Program-made: the position numbers and the translations under genes | Shown here: positions 23,347 to 32,454 of the stretch, piece by piece | Position numbering within the stretch: position 1 is the stretch's first letter | How the letters are laid out: the number at the start of each line of letters is the position of its first letter | Notes under the pieces: generated by a model | What the model saw: only the letters and a program-made list of their open reading frames with translations | Databases searched by the model: none | What the model was told of the DNA's origin: nothing | Assembly: GCA_013360215.1 (NCBI GenBank) | Contig: JABWCP010000006.1 | Span: 1 to 40,469, forward strand | Direction of reading: 5' to 3' | From: a bacterium | Lineage (GTDB): Bacteria > CLD3 > SB21 | Length of the DNA: 40,469 nt

Positions 23347-24345
23347 TTAAAGTCGAACTTGTCGTAAATACGTCGCCGCATTTTCCGGCGCCGTAGGGTT
23401 AATAAAAAAACCGGAGCCCCATTCAAATCCGGCCACACGCGTCAACTTAGGAATAATCTCGATATGCCAATGGTACGCGTGATCGGGGACATAGGTATTG
23501 AGAGGCGCCGTATGCAATACAAAATTATAAGGCGGATGGTTCAACGCTTTCCGAAGGCGCATCAGTGTTTCCTGAAAAACCGAAGCCAAAGCGTTAATCT
23601 TTTCGTCATTCATATCTTCAAAACGCACTTCATGAGTTGCCGGTAAAATCCATGTTTCAAACGGAAAACGTGCCGCAAAAGGTTCCAAAGTGATGAAACC
23701 GTCGCGGTCTAATACAATGCGTCGATTATCTTTGCGATCATCATTTAAAATACCGCAAAATACGCACTGGTTATGAGTTTGATGAAAGTCTTGCGAGCCG
23801 CGCAATTCTTCCTCGACAGTTTTGGGTACGACCGGTGTTGCGATAAGCTGCGAATGCGTATGCTCCACCGTAGCTCCGGCGGGCGCACCTTGATTTTTAA
23901 AGATGAGCGCATATTTCAAACGCGTATCATTGCGCAGGTCGCGGATACGGTCACGATAAGCGCGGATAACATTGGTAAAATCCGGTGCGCTCATTTCTTC
24001 CAGCGTACACTGGTGCTGAGGCGATTCGATGATCACTTCATGGGCACCTAAACCGTCCATAAATTCGTAAAAACCATTATGCCGGTGGCTCTCCTGACCT
24101 TCTACCATCAGCGCAGGAAATTTATTAGGCACTACACGCAGAGACCAACCGGGTTGATCTTTCATAGTTCCTTCGTGACGAAAAGCCATAATTTCGCTTG
24201 GCGTTAAATGTTCGTTACCGGCACAAAAAGGGCAACTTGTGGTTAATTGCGACGGCGTCTCTGCAAAATCTGACGGACGCTTCCCGCGTTCCTCAGAGAT
24301 GATGACCCAACGATTGACGATCGGATCTTTACGTAGTTCAGACAT
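23347..24345 (-). CDS. galT: Galactose-1-phosphate uridylyltransferase (GalT)
   Basis: GalT exchanges UMP between UDP-glucose and galactose-1-phosphate in the Leloir pathway. The 332-residue protein is a HIT-superfamily enzyme. RKDPIVNRWVIIS opens the protein, CPFCAGNE gives two zinc ligands, the active HxHxQ motif is HTHSQ (E. coli HPHGQ), and CVFCGI and HWHIEIIP supply further metal and active-site residues. Length agrees with bacterial GalT. No galK or galE is near; it begins a minus-strand set with the GT5 homologue, which hints at a role in polysaccharide sugar supply. Related nucleotidyltransferases with ADP-sugar preference exist, so the base specificity is uncertain. Confidence 0.92.
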   Translation of the reverse strand: MSELRKDPIVNRWVIISEERGKRPSDFAETPSQLTTSCPFCAGNEHLTPSEIMAFRHEGTMKDQPGWSLRVVPNKFPALMVEGQESHRHNGFYEFMDGLGAHEVIIESPQHQCTLEEMSAPDFTNVIRAYRDRIRDLRNDTRLKYALIFKNQGAPAGATVEHTHSQLIATPVVPKTVEEELRGSQDFHQTHNQCVFCGILNDDRKDNRRIVLDRDGFITLEPFAARFPFETWILPATHEVRFEDMNDEKINALASVFQETLMRLRKALNHPPYNFVLHTAPLNTYVPDHAYHWHIEIIPKLTRVAGFEWGSGFFINPTAPENAATYLRQVRL

Positions 24346-24594
24346 AATGCGTTCTGAGAAACATGGAGTATGCCGTGATATATCTCAAAACCGAAATCGC
24401 AATGTCAGTCACAATATTATTATTCAATCGGTGCAGTTTAATTGTTGTAATTTATGAATTTTTTGTAAAAAAGACAAATGGAAAACTAAGTAAAATTACA
24501 TAAACAAAAAACTTGCGCATGGAAGCAAATTGGATTAAGTTGAAATCAATTGCAAAAAAACCAAACCGTCAGATTCTAAAGAGGATTTCCGCAC

Positions 24595-25269
24595 ATGGAG
24601 GGTATTCAAACTACGGTCAAGTTCGCCGGTCCTGGCGATAGCGTCGCTGTTATAAAGGTCGGAGGGTACATTGATACGACGACGTCATCCGAACTGGAAC
24701 GTACGCTAGGCTCTTTGCTCAAAAAGAACCAACACCGTATTGTGGTAGATCTTGGCGATGTGGATTATATCAGTTCCGCAGGCTGGGGTATTTTTATTTC
24801 TGAAATCAAGGGTATCAAAGAAAATAGCGGCGATCTTAAGCTAGTTCGCATGATCCCCGAAGTGTATGAAGTTTTTGAATTACTCGAGTTTCATTATATT
24901 CTCAAAGCGTACGATACGCTGGACGAAGCCGTGGATGCCTTTGTCAAAGAGTCCGGCGGATCCATGTCGGCTAAACCGAAAGACAGCACTCAAACTATGC
25001 AAGCGGCATCGGTTGCCAAACCCGTAACCGCGGCGCCTGTTACTAAACAGGCTTCGAAACCGGCCGACGAGGCGGAAGACGAAGAAGATAATACACCGGC
25101 CACAACCCAAGGCGACGAAACCCCGGATGAATATCTTGCACGTGCGGTGCGTCAATATCCGACCTTGAGCGCTTGGCAGTTGAAAAAAGTACTTATGACC
25201 TCCGATTTCGGTTTTACCAATATGGGTTGGTTTGAAATTAGAAAAAAAATGAAGTCCGTTCGCCGGTAA
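24595..25269 (+). CDS. STAS-domain protein (anti-sigma factor antagonist-like) with a C-terminal basic domain
   Basis: The N-terminal about 115 residues form a STAS domain as in SpoIIAA/RsbV, with the phosphorylation loop DYISSAGW (57-64); Ser61 aligns with the serine that the cognate kinase modifies. A 60-residue Ala/Pro/Thr/Glu-rich linker follows (about 120-180), then about 45 residues (DEYLARAVRQYP to KKMKSVRR) that look helical and basic, with alternating hydrophobics. The latter could bind nucleic acid or a partner; I cannot name the domain. No kinase or sigma gene lies adjacent. The downstream M1 gene starts 8 bp after its stop, so they may be co-transcribed. The ATG at 24595 has GAGGA upstream. 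Confidence 0.85.
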   Translation: MEGIQTTVKFAGPGDSVAVIKVGGYIDTTTSSELERTLGSLLKKNQHRIVVDLGDVDYISSAGWGIFISEIKGIKENSGDLKLVRMIPEVYEVFELLEFHYILKAYDTLDEAVDAFVKESGGSMSAKPKDSTQTMQAASVAKPVTAAPVTKQASKPADEAEDEEDNTPATTQGDETPDEYLARAVRQYPTLSAWQLKKVLMTSDFGFTNMGWFEIRKKMKSVRR

Positions 25270-25277
25270 ATATTTTT

Positions 25278-28200
25278 ATGCATATTTTGTATTTGAAAAG
25301 TCTCCCGATCCGTTCGCGAGGCTTTTTTATTTTAGGGGTAGTATTTTTTTTCGCCTCACAAACCGCGCGGAGTATAGGCCAGTCCTATCTTCCGCGATGG
25401 CAACAAAAAATACATTATGTAATGGATGTTGATCTCGTCCCGGCGACCGGCATGCTTACCGGCCGACAAAAAATTATCTATACCAATAATTCGCCCGATA
25501 CACTGCACGCTTTGCATATGAATCTCTATGTTAATGCATTCCGCAAAAACAGCCGTATGCATCGTTACCACGAGGAGCGGGATAAATATTACGGCGGCAG
25601 TCTGATCTCGTATGTACCGGAGGCCTATCTGGGTTATAGCAAAGTACAAAATATTCGGGACGAACTTGGTCGCCTCTTATCACAACGTGAAGACGATACG
25701 TTACTGGAAATAACTTTAGCGGAGGCTATTCCACCGGGCGGTGTTTGTACGCTGACGCTGGATTTTGAGGTGAAAATTCCCGCACAAATTCGGCGCATGG
25801 GTCGTTTCAACCGGGAAGGCGTGAGCTTTTCCATAGCTCAGTGGTACCCCAAGTTGTGCGTTTATGATCATCGCGGATGGCATAAGAATTATTATCTTGC
25901 TCGTGAATTTTTTGGTGAATTTGCCACGTGGGACGTCAGCATCACCTTGCCCGCACACTACATCGTCGGCGCCAGCGGCCATCTGACCAATGCCGATAAC
26001 ATCTATGCTATGATGATGAGCGAACCCGAAAGCACTTCAATGGATCGCGTTTTACCGTCAAACGGCAACCAGGATTCCATACCGGAGGGGGTCGAGTCCT
26101 TGCAACGCAACCTCGCTGAAATTACGCGACAACAGTCGGTGACAGTGCCAAACCGCACATGGCGCTACCATGCAGAGGATATACATGACTTTGCTTTTGC
26201 TGCCGATCCCGACTATAAAGTGGAAATGTTTGATCATCGGGGCGTGCGTGTCAATTTATTGTGTCTGCCTGATGTCGAACAACGATGGGCTCCTATGAAG
26301 GAATGGGTAACGAAGATTATTGATTACATGGAAGCGCATGTTGGACGTTACCCGTATCCGGAGCTGACCGTTGCGCAGGCCGGCGACGGGGGGATGGAAT
26401 ATCCAAATATTGTTTTTATTACCGGACGCCGAGGAAATTTTAGCCTTGCCAGTGTCACGGCACACGAATTGATTCACAATTGGTTTTATGGTTTGCTGGC
26501 TAACGATGAGACACATGAGGCCTGGTTTGATGAGGGCATCACGTCTTATTATACGACGCGTCTTATGGAGCATTTATTTGGCCGGTATGCCAATAGGGAA
26601 TACGAAACCGAATTTCAAAAAAAATGGTTTCCTCGCGAGGATGCGCGCATCGCTACATTTACCGGTTGGGCGCATTGGGTAAAGCAGGGTTACGAGGAGC
26701 CCGTGTTGACGCATTCGGACTACTTCAAAAGCGATCCGTCGTACTCTATGGCAACGTATTACAAAGGTCAGATTTTTATGAATGCGCTCGAATATCGCTA
26801 CGGGCGTGAACGCCTTGACAGTCTCATGCGTGATTTTTTTGAAGTATACCAAAAGCATCATACGCTGACTGACGATTTTAAGCGTTTTCTCGAGTATAAA
26901 ACCGGTGAGAAATTAGATTCGTTATTTGATCAATGGCTCAATACAATAGAATATTGCGACTACGGCATAGCGCACATCACTAATTCAAAAAACGCTGCCG
27001 GTCAAAATCAGGTAAAAGTCAAATTAGTTCGTCGCGGCGCAATCACAATGCCTGTGGATTTGTATTTGAAACTGACCGACGGAAGCTGGACCGGCGTGCG
27101 CATTCCGGCGCGCCACGATGACCCGAATAAGCCGGGGTTGAAACGATGGACCGAATGGCCCGCATCCGATCCGACGTATACGTTGACGATGATAACTGAT
27201 TTGCCGGTGGACCGCGCTGAAATTGATACATCCGGACGGCTGCCGGATATCTTTCGGATGAACAATCGCAGTGGTTTCCTCCCGAAAACAGAGTGGCACT
27301 GGCAGCGTCCGCTGGGTATTTTACCGACGGCAGATACGTACGTGATCGAACATCGGCCGTCTTTGTGGTACAATCAGACGGATGCCGCCCGCATCGGTTG
27401 GAAAATGAGAGGCAAATGGGCCACCGATGAACACCAAATAAAAGCAGGGGTATACGCAGGCACCCGAAGCAGGACTATTGATTATGAAATAACATATAGT
27501 ACGCCGATGTATAGCATAGGCAGGCAAGTTTTTGTTGACATGGCTTCATACAAACTTGACGGCGTGTTTCAGAATGAATTATCGTTTCGTAAGAAGTGGT
27601 TCGGCGGTGCTTACGAACGTCCTCCGTATTATGACGTTTCATTAGGTCTTCGTACGTCGCGTCGTTTTAATTCGACGTATCTGAATCCGGGAGTATTTTG
27701 GGAAAAAGGGGACGTCCATGTTTTGACGGCGTCTTTACAATGGCAGCCACAAATCTTTGACAGTCCTCGTCTGAAAATGACCGTCGAAACTTCGACTTTC
27801 GCCTCGGATTATACATTTACCAAAGCCGATTTGACATATTACAAGCCTTGGGTACTAAAACGAAATGTGGCTACGCTGGAAAGTCGAATCTTTGCAGGAT
27901 TAGCTGACGGAAACGTGCCTTTGCAAGATCAGTTTTATCTGGCCGGCGCTTCGCCACGCCAAATGTTTGTTAATCCTTGGTACCGATCGGGAGGTACGCT
28001 GCCTGAAAAAGGCTGGCGTGATGCATCCGGTCAAAGGCATATCTATTACGACGGTCAAGGCAGTATGGCCGGATATGCGGATAGTAATGCGTTGGGTATG
28101 CATATTATTGCGATTAATCTGGATTTGAAACTGACTAACCCTCTAAAACCATTAATTAAAAAAGAAATTTTATTTATTACTCAATTTGAACCGATGCTGT

Positions 28201-28439
28201 TTTTTGACGCCGGCGGTGTATCCGGTAAAAGCGGAAAGCGGAGGCATTCTATACCCTCACTGGTTTTTGATGCAGGTTGTGGATTTCGGTATCTGCCCGC
28301 GTTTATTCCTTCGTGGATGGGTAATTATGCGATTAAAGCCGAATTTCCTCTATGGGTCAGCGATCCTTCGCTGGCCGGGCAGTCCGGCAAATCATGGGCT
28401 TTCCGTTGGTTGATAGGTTTCGAAAATGCGATTCGCTAA
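25278..28439 (+). CDS. M1-family peptidase with C-terminal outer-membrane beta-barrel-like domain
   Basis: M1 enzymes are zinc aminopeptidases. In this 1053-residue protein a signal-like hydrophobic stretch (about 14-34) precedes a long N-terminal beta domain. The substrate-binding motif GGMEYP is at 371-376, HELIH at 396-400, and the third zinc ligand Glu419 in DEGITSYY. The peptidase and its helical domain end near residue 570. The remaining 480 residues are not standard M1. They are rich in alternating aromatic/polar beta-strand patterns, contain FYLAGASPRQMF and FFDAGGVSG, and end FENAIR, as in bacterial surface-antigen (Omp85-like) barrels. The peptidase may thus be held on the outer membrane. 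The barrel assignment is by pattern. Confidence 0.85.
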   Translation: MHILYLKSLPIRSRGFFILGVVFFFASQTARSIGQSYLPRWQQKIHYVMDVDLVPATGMLTGRQKIIYTNNSPDTLHALHMNLYVNAFRKNSRMHRYHEERDKYYGGSLISYVPEAYLGYSKVQNIRDELGRLLSQREDDTLLEITLAEAIPPGGVCTLTLDFEVKIPAQIRRMGRFNREGVSFSIAQWYPKLCVYDHRGWHKNYYLAREFFGEFATWDVSITLPAHYIVGASGHLTNADNIYAMMMSEPESTSMDRVLPSNGNQDSIPEGVESLQRNLAEITRQQSVTVPNRTWRYHAEDIHDFAFAADPDYKVEMFDHRGVRVNLLCLPDVEQRWAPMKEWVTKIIDYMEAHVGRYPYPELTVAQAGDGGMEYPNIVFITGRRGNFSLASVTAHELIHNWFYGLLANDETHEAWFDEGITSYYTTRLMEHLFGRYANREYETEFQKKWFPREDARIATFTGWAHWVKQGYEEPVLTHSDYFKSDPSYSMATYYKGQIFMNALEYRYGRERLDSLMRDFFEVYQKHHTLTDDFKRFLEYKTGEKLDSLFDQWLNTIEYCDYGIAHITNSKNAAGQNQVKVKLVRRGAITMPVDLYLKLTDGSWTGVRIPARHDDPNKPGLKRWTEWPASDPTYTLTMITDLPVDRAEIDTSGRLPDIFRMNNRSGFLPKTEWHWQRPLGILPTADTYVIEHRPSLWYNQTDAARIGWKMRGKWATDEHQIKAGVYAGTRSRTIDYEITYSTPMYSIGRQVFVDMASYKLDGVFQNELSFRKKWFGGAYERPPYYDVSLGLRTSRRFNSTYLNPGVFWEKGDVHVLTASLQWQPQIFDSPRLKMTVETSTFASDYTFTKADLTYYKPWVLKRNVATLESRIFAGLADGNVPLQDQFYLAGASPRQMFVNPWYRSGGTLPEKGWRDASGQRHIYYDGQGSMAGYADSNALGMHIIAINLDLKLTNPLKPLIKKEILFITQFEPMLFFDAGGVSGKSGKRRHSIPSLVFDAGCGFRYLPAFIPSWMGNYAIKAEFPLWVSDPSLAGQSGKSWAFRWLIGFENAIR

Positions 28440-28471
28440 AACGTCGCTTATTTAAAAAAGAGGGGATATGT

Positions 28472-28675
28472 ATGGCTCAACACGTAAAAACTCCGTTTAA
28501 AATACTTGTGATAAAGACACTGATGATCGTATGGCAAAAAAAAATTGCCATACGCTATTGGTGCAGAACTTGTAACAAAAAGCATGATGACATCATACGA
28601 TATGGCGAAAAATACCCTAAATTTTCATGTTCGGCCTGCGGTAGCAATAATATCATTGACCTAAAGTATGAATAA
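28472..28675 (+). CDS. Small zinc-ribbon protein of unknown function
   Basis: The 67-residue protein carries two CxxC pairs (CRTC and CSAC) about 21 residues apart, which make a zinc ribbon. The N-terminal 30 residues are basic and hydrophobic (KILVIKTLMIVWQKK). I selected the ATG at 28472, which has AGGGG 6 nt upstream; the frame runs further back into the M1 gene, so the longer form is unlikely. It follows the M1 gene after 32 bp and may belong to its transcript. The function is unknown. Confidence 0.7.
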   Translation: MAQHVKTPFKILVIKTLMIVWQKKIAIRYWCRTCNKKHDDIIRYGEKYPKFSCSACGSNNIIDLKYE

Positions 28676-28694
28676 ACAAAAATTCTTATTTTAT

Positions 28695-28723
28695 TTGACA
28701 AAATCCGTTGAAATACGTACTAT
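28695..28723 (+). promoter_or_regulatory. Promoter of the lipoprotein/LysM pair
   Basis: TTGACA (28695-28700, perfect -35) and TACTAT (28718-28723) are separated by 17 bp. The expected start near 28730 gives a 5' leader of about 60 nt to the lipoprotein ATG. Confidence 0.68.
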
Positions 28724-28789
28724 ACCCATAGAGCCTTAAAATCTATATTATTTTAGTACTTATAAATCCTATACGAAGGAGAACTCACT

Positions 28790-29062
28790 ATGTTGAAATC
28801 GAAGGCGTTGTTGGTGGCCGGTCTTTTTGCGCTGCTGACTATGGCGAGCTGCAAAAGCTACGCGACGCGCGAAGAATTACAGCAGTTAGATGACAACAAA
28901 GCCAAGACCAAGTCCATGGAAAACAAAGTTGTCGAGCTGACGAATGAAAAGAAACGCGTCGAACAGGAAGTGCAAACCAAAAAACAAAAATTAGAACAGG
29001 CCAAAAAAGAAAAATCTGAAGTATTGAAGCGCCTGGAAGAAATTGAAAAGAATAATAAGTAA
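28790..29062 (+). CDS. Small coiled-coil lipoprotein
   Basis: The 90-residue protein has a lipoprotein signal with the lipobox MASC (Cys21) and a mature part that is almost entirely heptad-like coiled coil, rich in Lys and Glu (about residues 30-90). This is the shape of Lpp-type envelope lipoproteins, although sequence identity to Lpp cannot be claimed. The ATG has AAGGAG upstream. The following LysM gene is 25 bp after the stop and both share a promoter, so they probably act together at the cell wall. Confidence 0.82.
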   Translation: MLKSKALLVAGLFALLTMASCKSYATREELQQLDDNKAKTKSMENKVVELTNEKKRVEQEVQTKKQKLEQAKKEKSEVLKRLEEIEKNNK

Positions 29063-29087
29063 CGAAGACCGAGGAGACCTTACCAAA

Positions 29088-29960
29088 ATGAAAATCAAAT
29101 CCTTATTGGCGCTCGGCCTTTCGATCCTGATCACAGGCGCAACCGTACAAGCGCAAGATGAAGTCAAGATGGAAAAAGCCGATTGGGCTGCTCAAGTTGC
29201 TGCGCAACAACAACAGCAAGCCGCTCAACAGCGCACGATTGACAGCTTGAATAAAGCTATCAACGGTGTCAAAGAAGAAGGCACCAAAGTAGACCAAGAG
29301 ACCGAGCAAGTTTGGCAGGAAATTTATGCTGCCCTTGGTACGGATAAAGCCGGTGTTGAAGCGTACAAAAAACAGATCGCTGATCTTGAAGCCAAAGTTG
29401 CTGACCAATCAAAGCTGAGCGACGAAGCGTTGAGCAAACCTGAAAAACAAAAAGAACTCGAAGCACTCAAGGCCGAGACCATGGCGCTTAAAAAAGACAA
29501 GCGCTATGCATTGACGGAAACATATAACAAAGTCAATGATCTCAATAGCCGTGTGGACCAGGTGATCAGCCGTGGAAAAAACTATACGCCGCCCAAACCG
29601 CGTCATGATAGCTATAGCGTTGTCATGGGTGATTATTTGTGGCGCATCTCCGGTAAAAAGGAAGTGTATTCCGATCCGTTCCAATGGGTAAAAATTTACT
29701 CTGCTAACCGCGAACAGATCAAAAACCCGGATTTGATCTATGCCAATCAGACGTTTATCATTCCGCGTTCCGAAGAAGCCAATGAATACTGGGTACAACG
29801 CGGTGATAATCTGAAGTCGATCGCTCAATCACGTCTCGGTAATCCGTCCGACTGGTGGAAGATCTATAACGCGAATAAAAACGTTATTGATAACATCAAT
29901 AAAGGCGCTGATACCAAAGTGATCTATCCGCACACGATCCTGATCATTCCTAAGAACTAA
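29088..29960 (+). CDS. Secreted coiled-coil protein with two LysM repeats
   Basis: LysM domains bind peptidoglycan. Starting at 29088 the 290-residue protein has a signal peptide MKIKSLLALGLSILI...VQAQ, a coiled-coil region of about 110 residues (Gln- and Lys-rich), and a Pro-rich joint (NYTPPKPRH). A first LysM at about 176-228 (YSVVMGDYLWRISG) and a second at about 233-290 (YWVQRGDNLKSIAQSRLG) complete it. The frame has a further ATG at 29043, but that lies in the preceding gene and would precede the signal peptide with charged residues. It probably links envelope to peptidoglycan together with the lipoprotein upstream. Confidence 0.9.
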   Translation: MKIKSLLALGLSILITGATVQAQDEVKMEKADWAAQVAAQQQQQAAQQRTIDSLNKAINGVKEEGTKVDQETEQVWQEIYAALGTDKAGVEAYKKQIADLEAKVADQSKLSDEALSKPEKQKELEALKAETMALKKDKRYALTETYNKVNDLNSRVDQVISRGKNYTPPKPRHDSYSVVMGDYLWRISGKKEVYSDPFQWVKIYSANREQIKNPDLIYANQTFIIPRSEEANEYWVQRGDNLKSIAQSRLGNPSDWWKIYNANKNVIDNINKGADTKVIYPHTILIIPKN

Positions 29961-29971
29961 TGTCTGGCGAA

Positions 29972-29985
29972 TGACACGCGTGTCA
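29972..29985. repeat. 14-bp perfect palindrome
   Basis: TGACACGCGTGTCA is a perfect palindrome between the LysM stop and its terminator. It could be a protein site or part of the 3' end structure; it has no match known to me. Confidence 0.5.
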
Positions 29986-29996
29986 AAACTGTAAAC

Positions 29997-30032
29997 AAAA
30001 AGCTCCCGGATGAATGCATTCGGGAGCTTTTT
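29997..30032 (+). terminator. Rho-independent terminator of the LysM gene
   Basis: AAAAAGCTCCCG (29997-30008) pairs with CGGGAGCTTTTT (30021-30032), closing a hairpin whose loop carries an ATG/CAT inner stem, and it ends in a T run. The phoH ribosome site follows directly at 30039. Confidence 0.9.
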
Positions 30033-30050
30033 CTTTGTTAAGGAGTTATT

Positions 30051-31082
30051 TTGCCTCATACCGAAGAACGTAGTATCAAAATCAAAGGAATCAGTCCGCT
30101 GGTTCTTTTGGGGCCCAATGATATCAACCTGAAAATACTTGAGCGTGCTTATACTGCACGTATCGTAGTGCGCGGTGAAAATATAACACTCCGCGGCGAT
30201 GCGAGCGAAGTTCACCAGTTGGAAGAGATTTTTACGGAATTGATCTTTTTGGCCAATAAAAAATCGCGCCTCGATTCGGTGGATGTGGAAACGGTGATAC
30301 GTCTCGTAAAAACCGGCCGGGATGAGCATTCGAGCGAATCGGAGGGTGTTATCACGCATAAAAATCTAAATGCCGTCGTATTGTTTACTCATAAAGGTTT
30401 TATCGAGGCCAAGTCGGATATACAAAAATCGTATATCCGTGAAGCGCGGCAAAACGACATTATTTTTGCAATCGGGCCCGCCGGTACGGGCAAAACCTAT
30501 CTTGCTGTGGCGATTGCGGTAGCGGCATTAAAGAATAAAGAAGTGGACCGTATTGTGCTATCGCGTCCGGCCGTTGAAACGGGGGAAAGCCTCGGATTTT
30601 TGCCCGGTGATATGCATGAAAAAATAGATCCGTATTTACGGCCACTGTACGACGCGTTGCACGACATGATACCTTCGAACAAACTTCAAGATTATATGGC
30701 GCATCATGTCATCGAAATCGTACCGCTGGCCTATATGCGGGGACGCACACTCAGCAATGCCTTTGTGATTTTAGATGAAGCGCAGAATACCACGCCGACA
30801 CAAATGAAAATGTTTCTCACACGACTTGGCGCGAATGCCCGTGCCATTGTGACCGGCGACATCTCACAGAGCGATCTTCCGCGCGGTATGATGTCGGGAT
30901 TGCGCGAAGTGAAAGAAATTCTAACAGGTATCGAAGGTATTTCGTTCGTTTATTTTGACAAAAATGATGTCGTGCGTCACAAACTTGTACGTGATATAAT
31001 AAATGCGTATGATGCTTATGATGATGAACAGACCGGCGCGATACATCGAAAAAATTTATCCATCAAATCGAGTAACGAATAG
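30051..31082 (+). CDS. phoH: PhoH-family ATPase
   Basis: PhoH-like proteins are P-loop ATPases linked to RNA metabolism. The 343-residue protein has a KH-like N-terminal part, then Walker A GPAGTGKT at 142-149, VLSRPAVETGESLGFLPGDMHEK, and Walker B FVILDEAQN followed by TPTQMKMFLTRLG. The start is a TTG preceded by AAGGAG at 30039-30044. The downstream gene is a thiolase rather than the common ybeY. The assignment by motif is secure; the cellular role is not fixed for this family. Confidence 0.94.
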   Translation: MPHTEERSIKIKGISPLVLLGPNDINLKILERAYTARIVVRGENITLRGDASEVHQLEEIFTELIFLANKKSRLDSVDVETVIRLVKTGRDEHSSESEGVITHKNLNAVVLFTHKGFIEAKSDIQKSYIREARQNDIIFAIGPAGTGKTYLAVAIAVAALKNKEVDRIVLSRPAVETGESLGFLPGDMHEKIDPYLRPLYDALHDMIPSNKLQDYMAHHVIEIVPLAYMRGRTLSNAFVILDEAQNTTPTQMKMFLTRLGANARAIVTGDISQSDLPRGMMSGLREVKEILTGIEGISFVYFDKNDVVRHKLVRDIINAYDAYDDEQTGAIHRKNLSIKSSNE

Positions 31083-31157
31083 AGAACATCGATCGCTTGA
31101 AAAAGCGTATTAGTTTGTTAAATCAATATCTTATATAAAGCAATCAGGAGTGTATAT

Positions 31158-32333
31158 ATGAAAGAAGTAGTCATAGTCAGCGCGGTGCGTACCCCGATCG
31201 GTTCATTTCAAGGGGCGCTGAGTGAAATCGTCGCTACCAAATTAGGCGCGATAGCCGTAGCCGAGGCGGTTAAGCGTGCGGGTATCAAACCGACCGACGT
31301 GGATGAAGTCATCATGGGCAATGTACTCACCGCCGGTGAAGGACAGGCTCCGGCGCGTCAAGCCGCGCTGTTTGCCGGTCTGCCTGAAAGCGTAACGTGT
31401 ATGACGATCAACAAAGTGTGCGGTTCGGGTCTTAAGGCCGTGATGCTTGCCACACAAGCTATACAATGCGGCGATGCGGATGTCGTGGTGGCCGGTGGAA
31501 TGGAAAGCATGAGTAACATTCCGTACATATTGGAAAAAGCCCGCACAGGCTATCGTATGGGCCATGGCCAGCTCGTGGACGCCATGATCAAAGACGGTTT
31601 ATGGGACGTGTATAATAATTTTCATATGGGTAGTGCGGCCGAGTTATGTGCAAAAGAATGCAATATTCCGCGGGACGCACAGGATGCCTTTGCTAAAACA
31701 AGTTATGAACGCGCGCAGAAATCCATCAAAGAAGGTGTATTTAAAGATGAAATCGTAGGCGTCACCGTGACCTCCAAAAAAGGCGACGTTGTGATTGCCG
31801 ATGACGAAGAACCCGGAAAAGCAAATTTTGAAAAAATGCTGACACTCAAACCTGCATTTCAAAAAGACGGCACGATCACGGCAGCCAATGCCTCCAAGAT
31901 CAATGACGGTGCTGCGGCATTGGTCGTGATGTCCCGCGAAAAAGCGGATAAACTCGGACTCAAGCCGTTGGTACGTATCGTGGCGCAAGCTTCATCGGCC
32001 CGTAAACCCGAATGGTTTACGACCGCGCCGATCGATGCCATCGGTAAGGTTTTGCAAAAAGCCAATCAGAAAATCGAAGATATTGACCTCTTTGAGATCA
32101 ATGAAGCGTTTGCCGTAGTAAGTATGGCTGCTGCGAATCAACTAAATATTCCTTCGGAAAAACTCAATGTCCATGGCGGTGCCATTGCGCTTGGCCACCC
32201 CATTGGCGCCAGCGGTGCGCGTATCTTGACCACGCTAATCCACGCGATGCAGCGTCACAACAAGAAGCGCGGTATGGCGGCGATATGCATCGGCGGCGGC
32301 GAAGCCAGTGCATTGATCGTAGAGCGAATCTGA
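31158..32333 (+). CDS. Acetyl-CoA C-acetyltransferase (thiolase II family)
   Basis: Thiolases condense two acetyl-CoA to acetoacetyl-CoA or do the reverse. The 391-residue protein has the nucleophilic Cys88 in VCGSGLKAV, the His motif [16 protein letters not shown], the conserved NEAFA segment, and the second catalytic Cys in CIGGGEA near the C-terminus. Length and motifs match biosynthetic and degradative thiolases alike (AtoB/PhaA/FadA), so the direction in vivo is uncertain. AGGAG is 7 nt before the ATG. It appears alone, with a terminator after it. Confidence 0.92.
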   Translation: MKEVVIVSAVRTPIGSFQGALSEIVATKLGAIAVAEAVKRAGIKPTDVDEVIMGNVLTAGEGQAPARQAALFAGLPESVTCMTINKVCGSGLKAVMLATQAIQCGDADVVVAGGMESMSNIPYILEKARTGYRMGHGQLVDAMIKDGLWDVYNNFHMGSAAELCAKECNIPRDAQDAFAKTSYERAQKSIKEGVFKDEIVGVTVTSKKGDVVIADDEEPGKANFEKMLTLKPAFQKDGTITAANASKINDGAAALVVMSREKADKLGLKPLVRIVAQASSARKPEWFTTAPIDAIGKVLQKANQKIEDIDLFEINEAFAVVSMAAANQLNIPSEKLNVHGGAIALGHPIGASGARILTTLIHAMQRHNKKRGMAAICIGGGEASALIVERI

Positions 32334-32359
32334 TTTGAATAACCTTTGTTCTTTTATGC

Positions 32360-32405
32360 AAGACACAGAATAGCGGTATGACGAATCTCATACATTCTGT
32401 GTCTT
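32360..32405 (+). terminator. Rho-independent terminator of the thiolase gene
   Basis: AAGACACAGAAT (32360-32371) pairs with ATTCTGTGTCTT (32394-32405). An inner GTATGA/TCATAC stem makes it a long branched-free hairpin, and TTTTTT follows. Confidence 0.9.
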
Positions 32406-32454
32406 TTTTATTTTTATATTGCGCCGCTGTTTTTATCAACTTACGAGGTATTTT

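Noticed and set aside
28352-28471. Longer start of the zinc-ribbon protein
   Set aside because: It would lie inside the M1 gene; the ATG at 28472 has its own AGGGG site.
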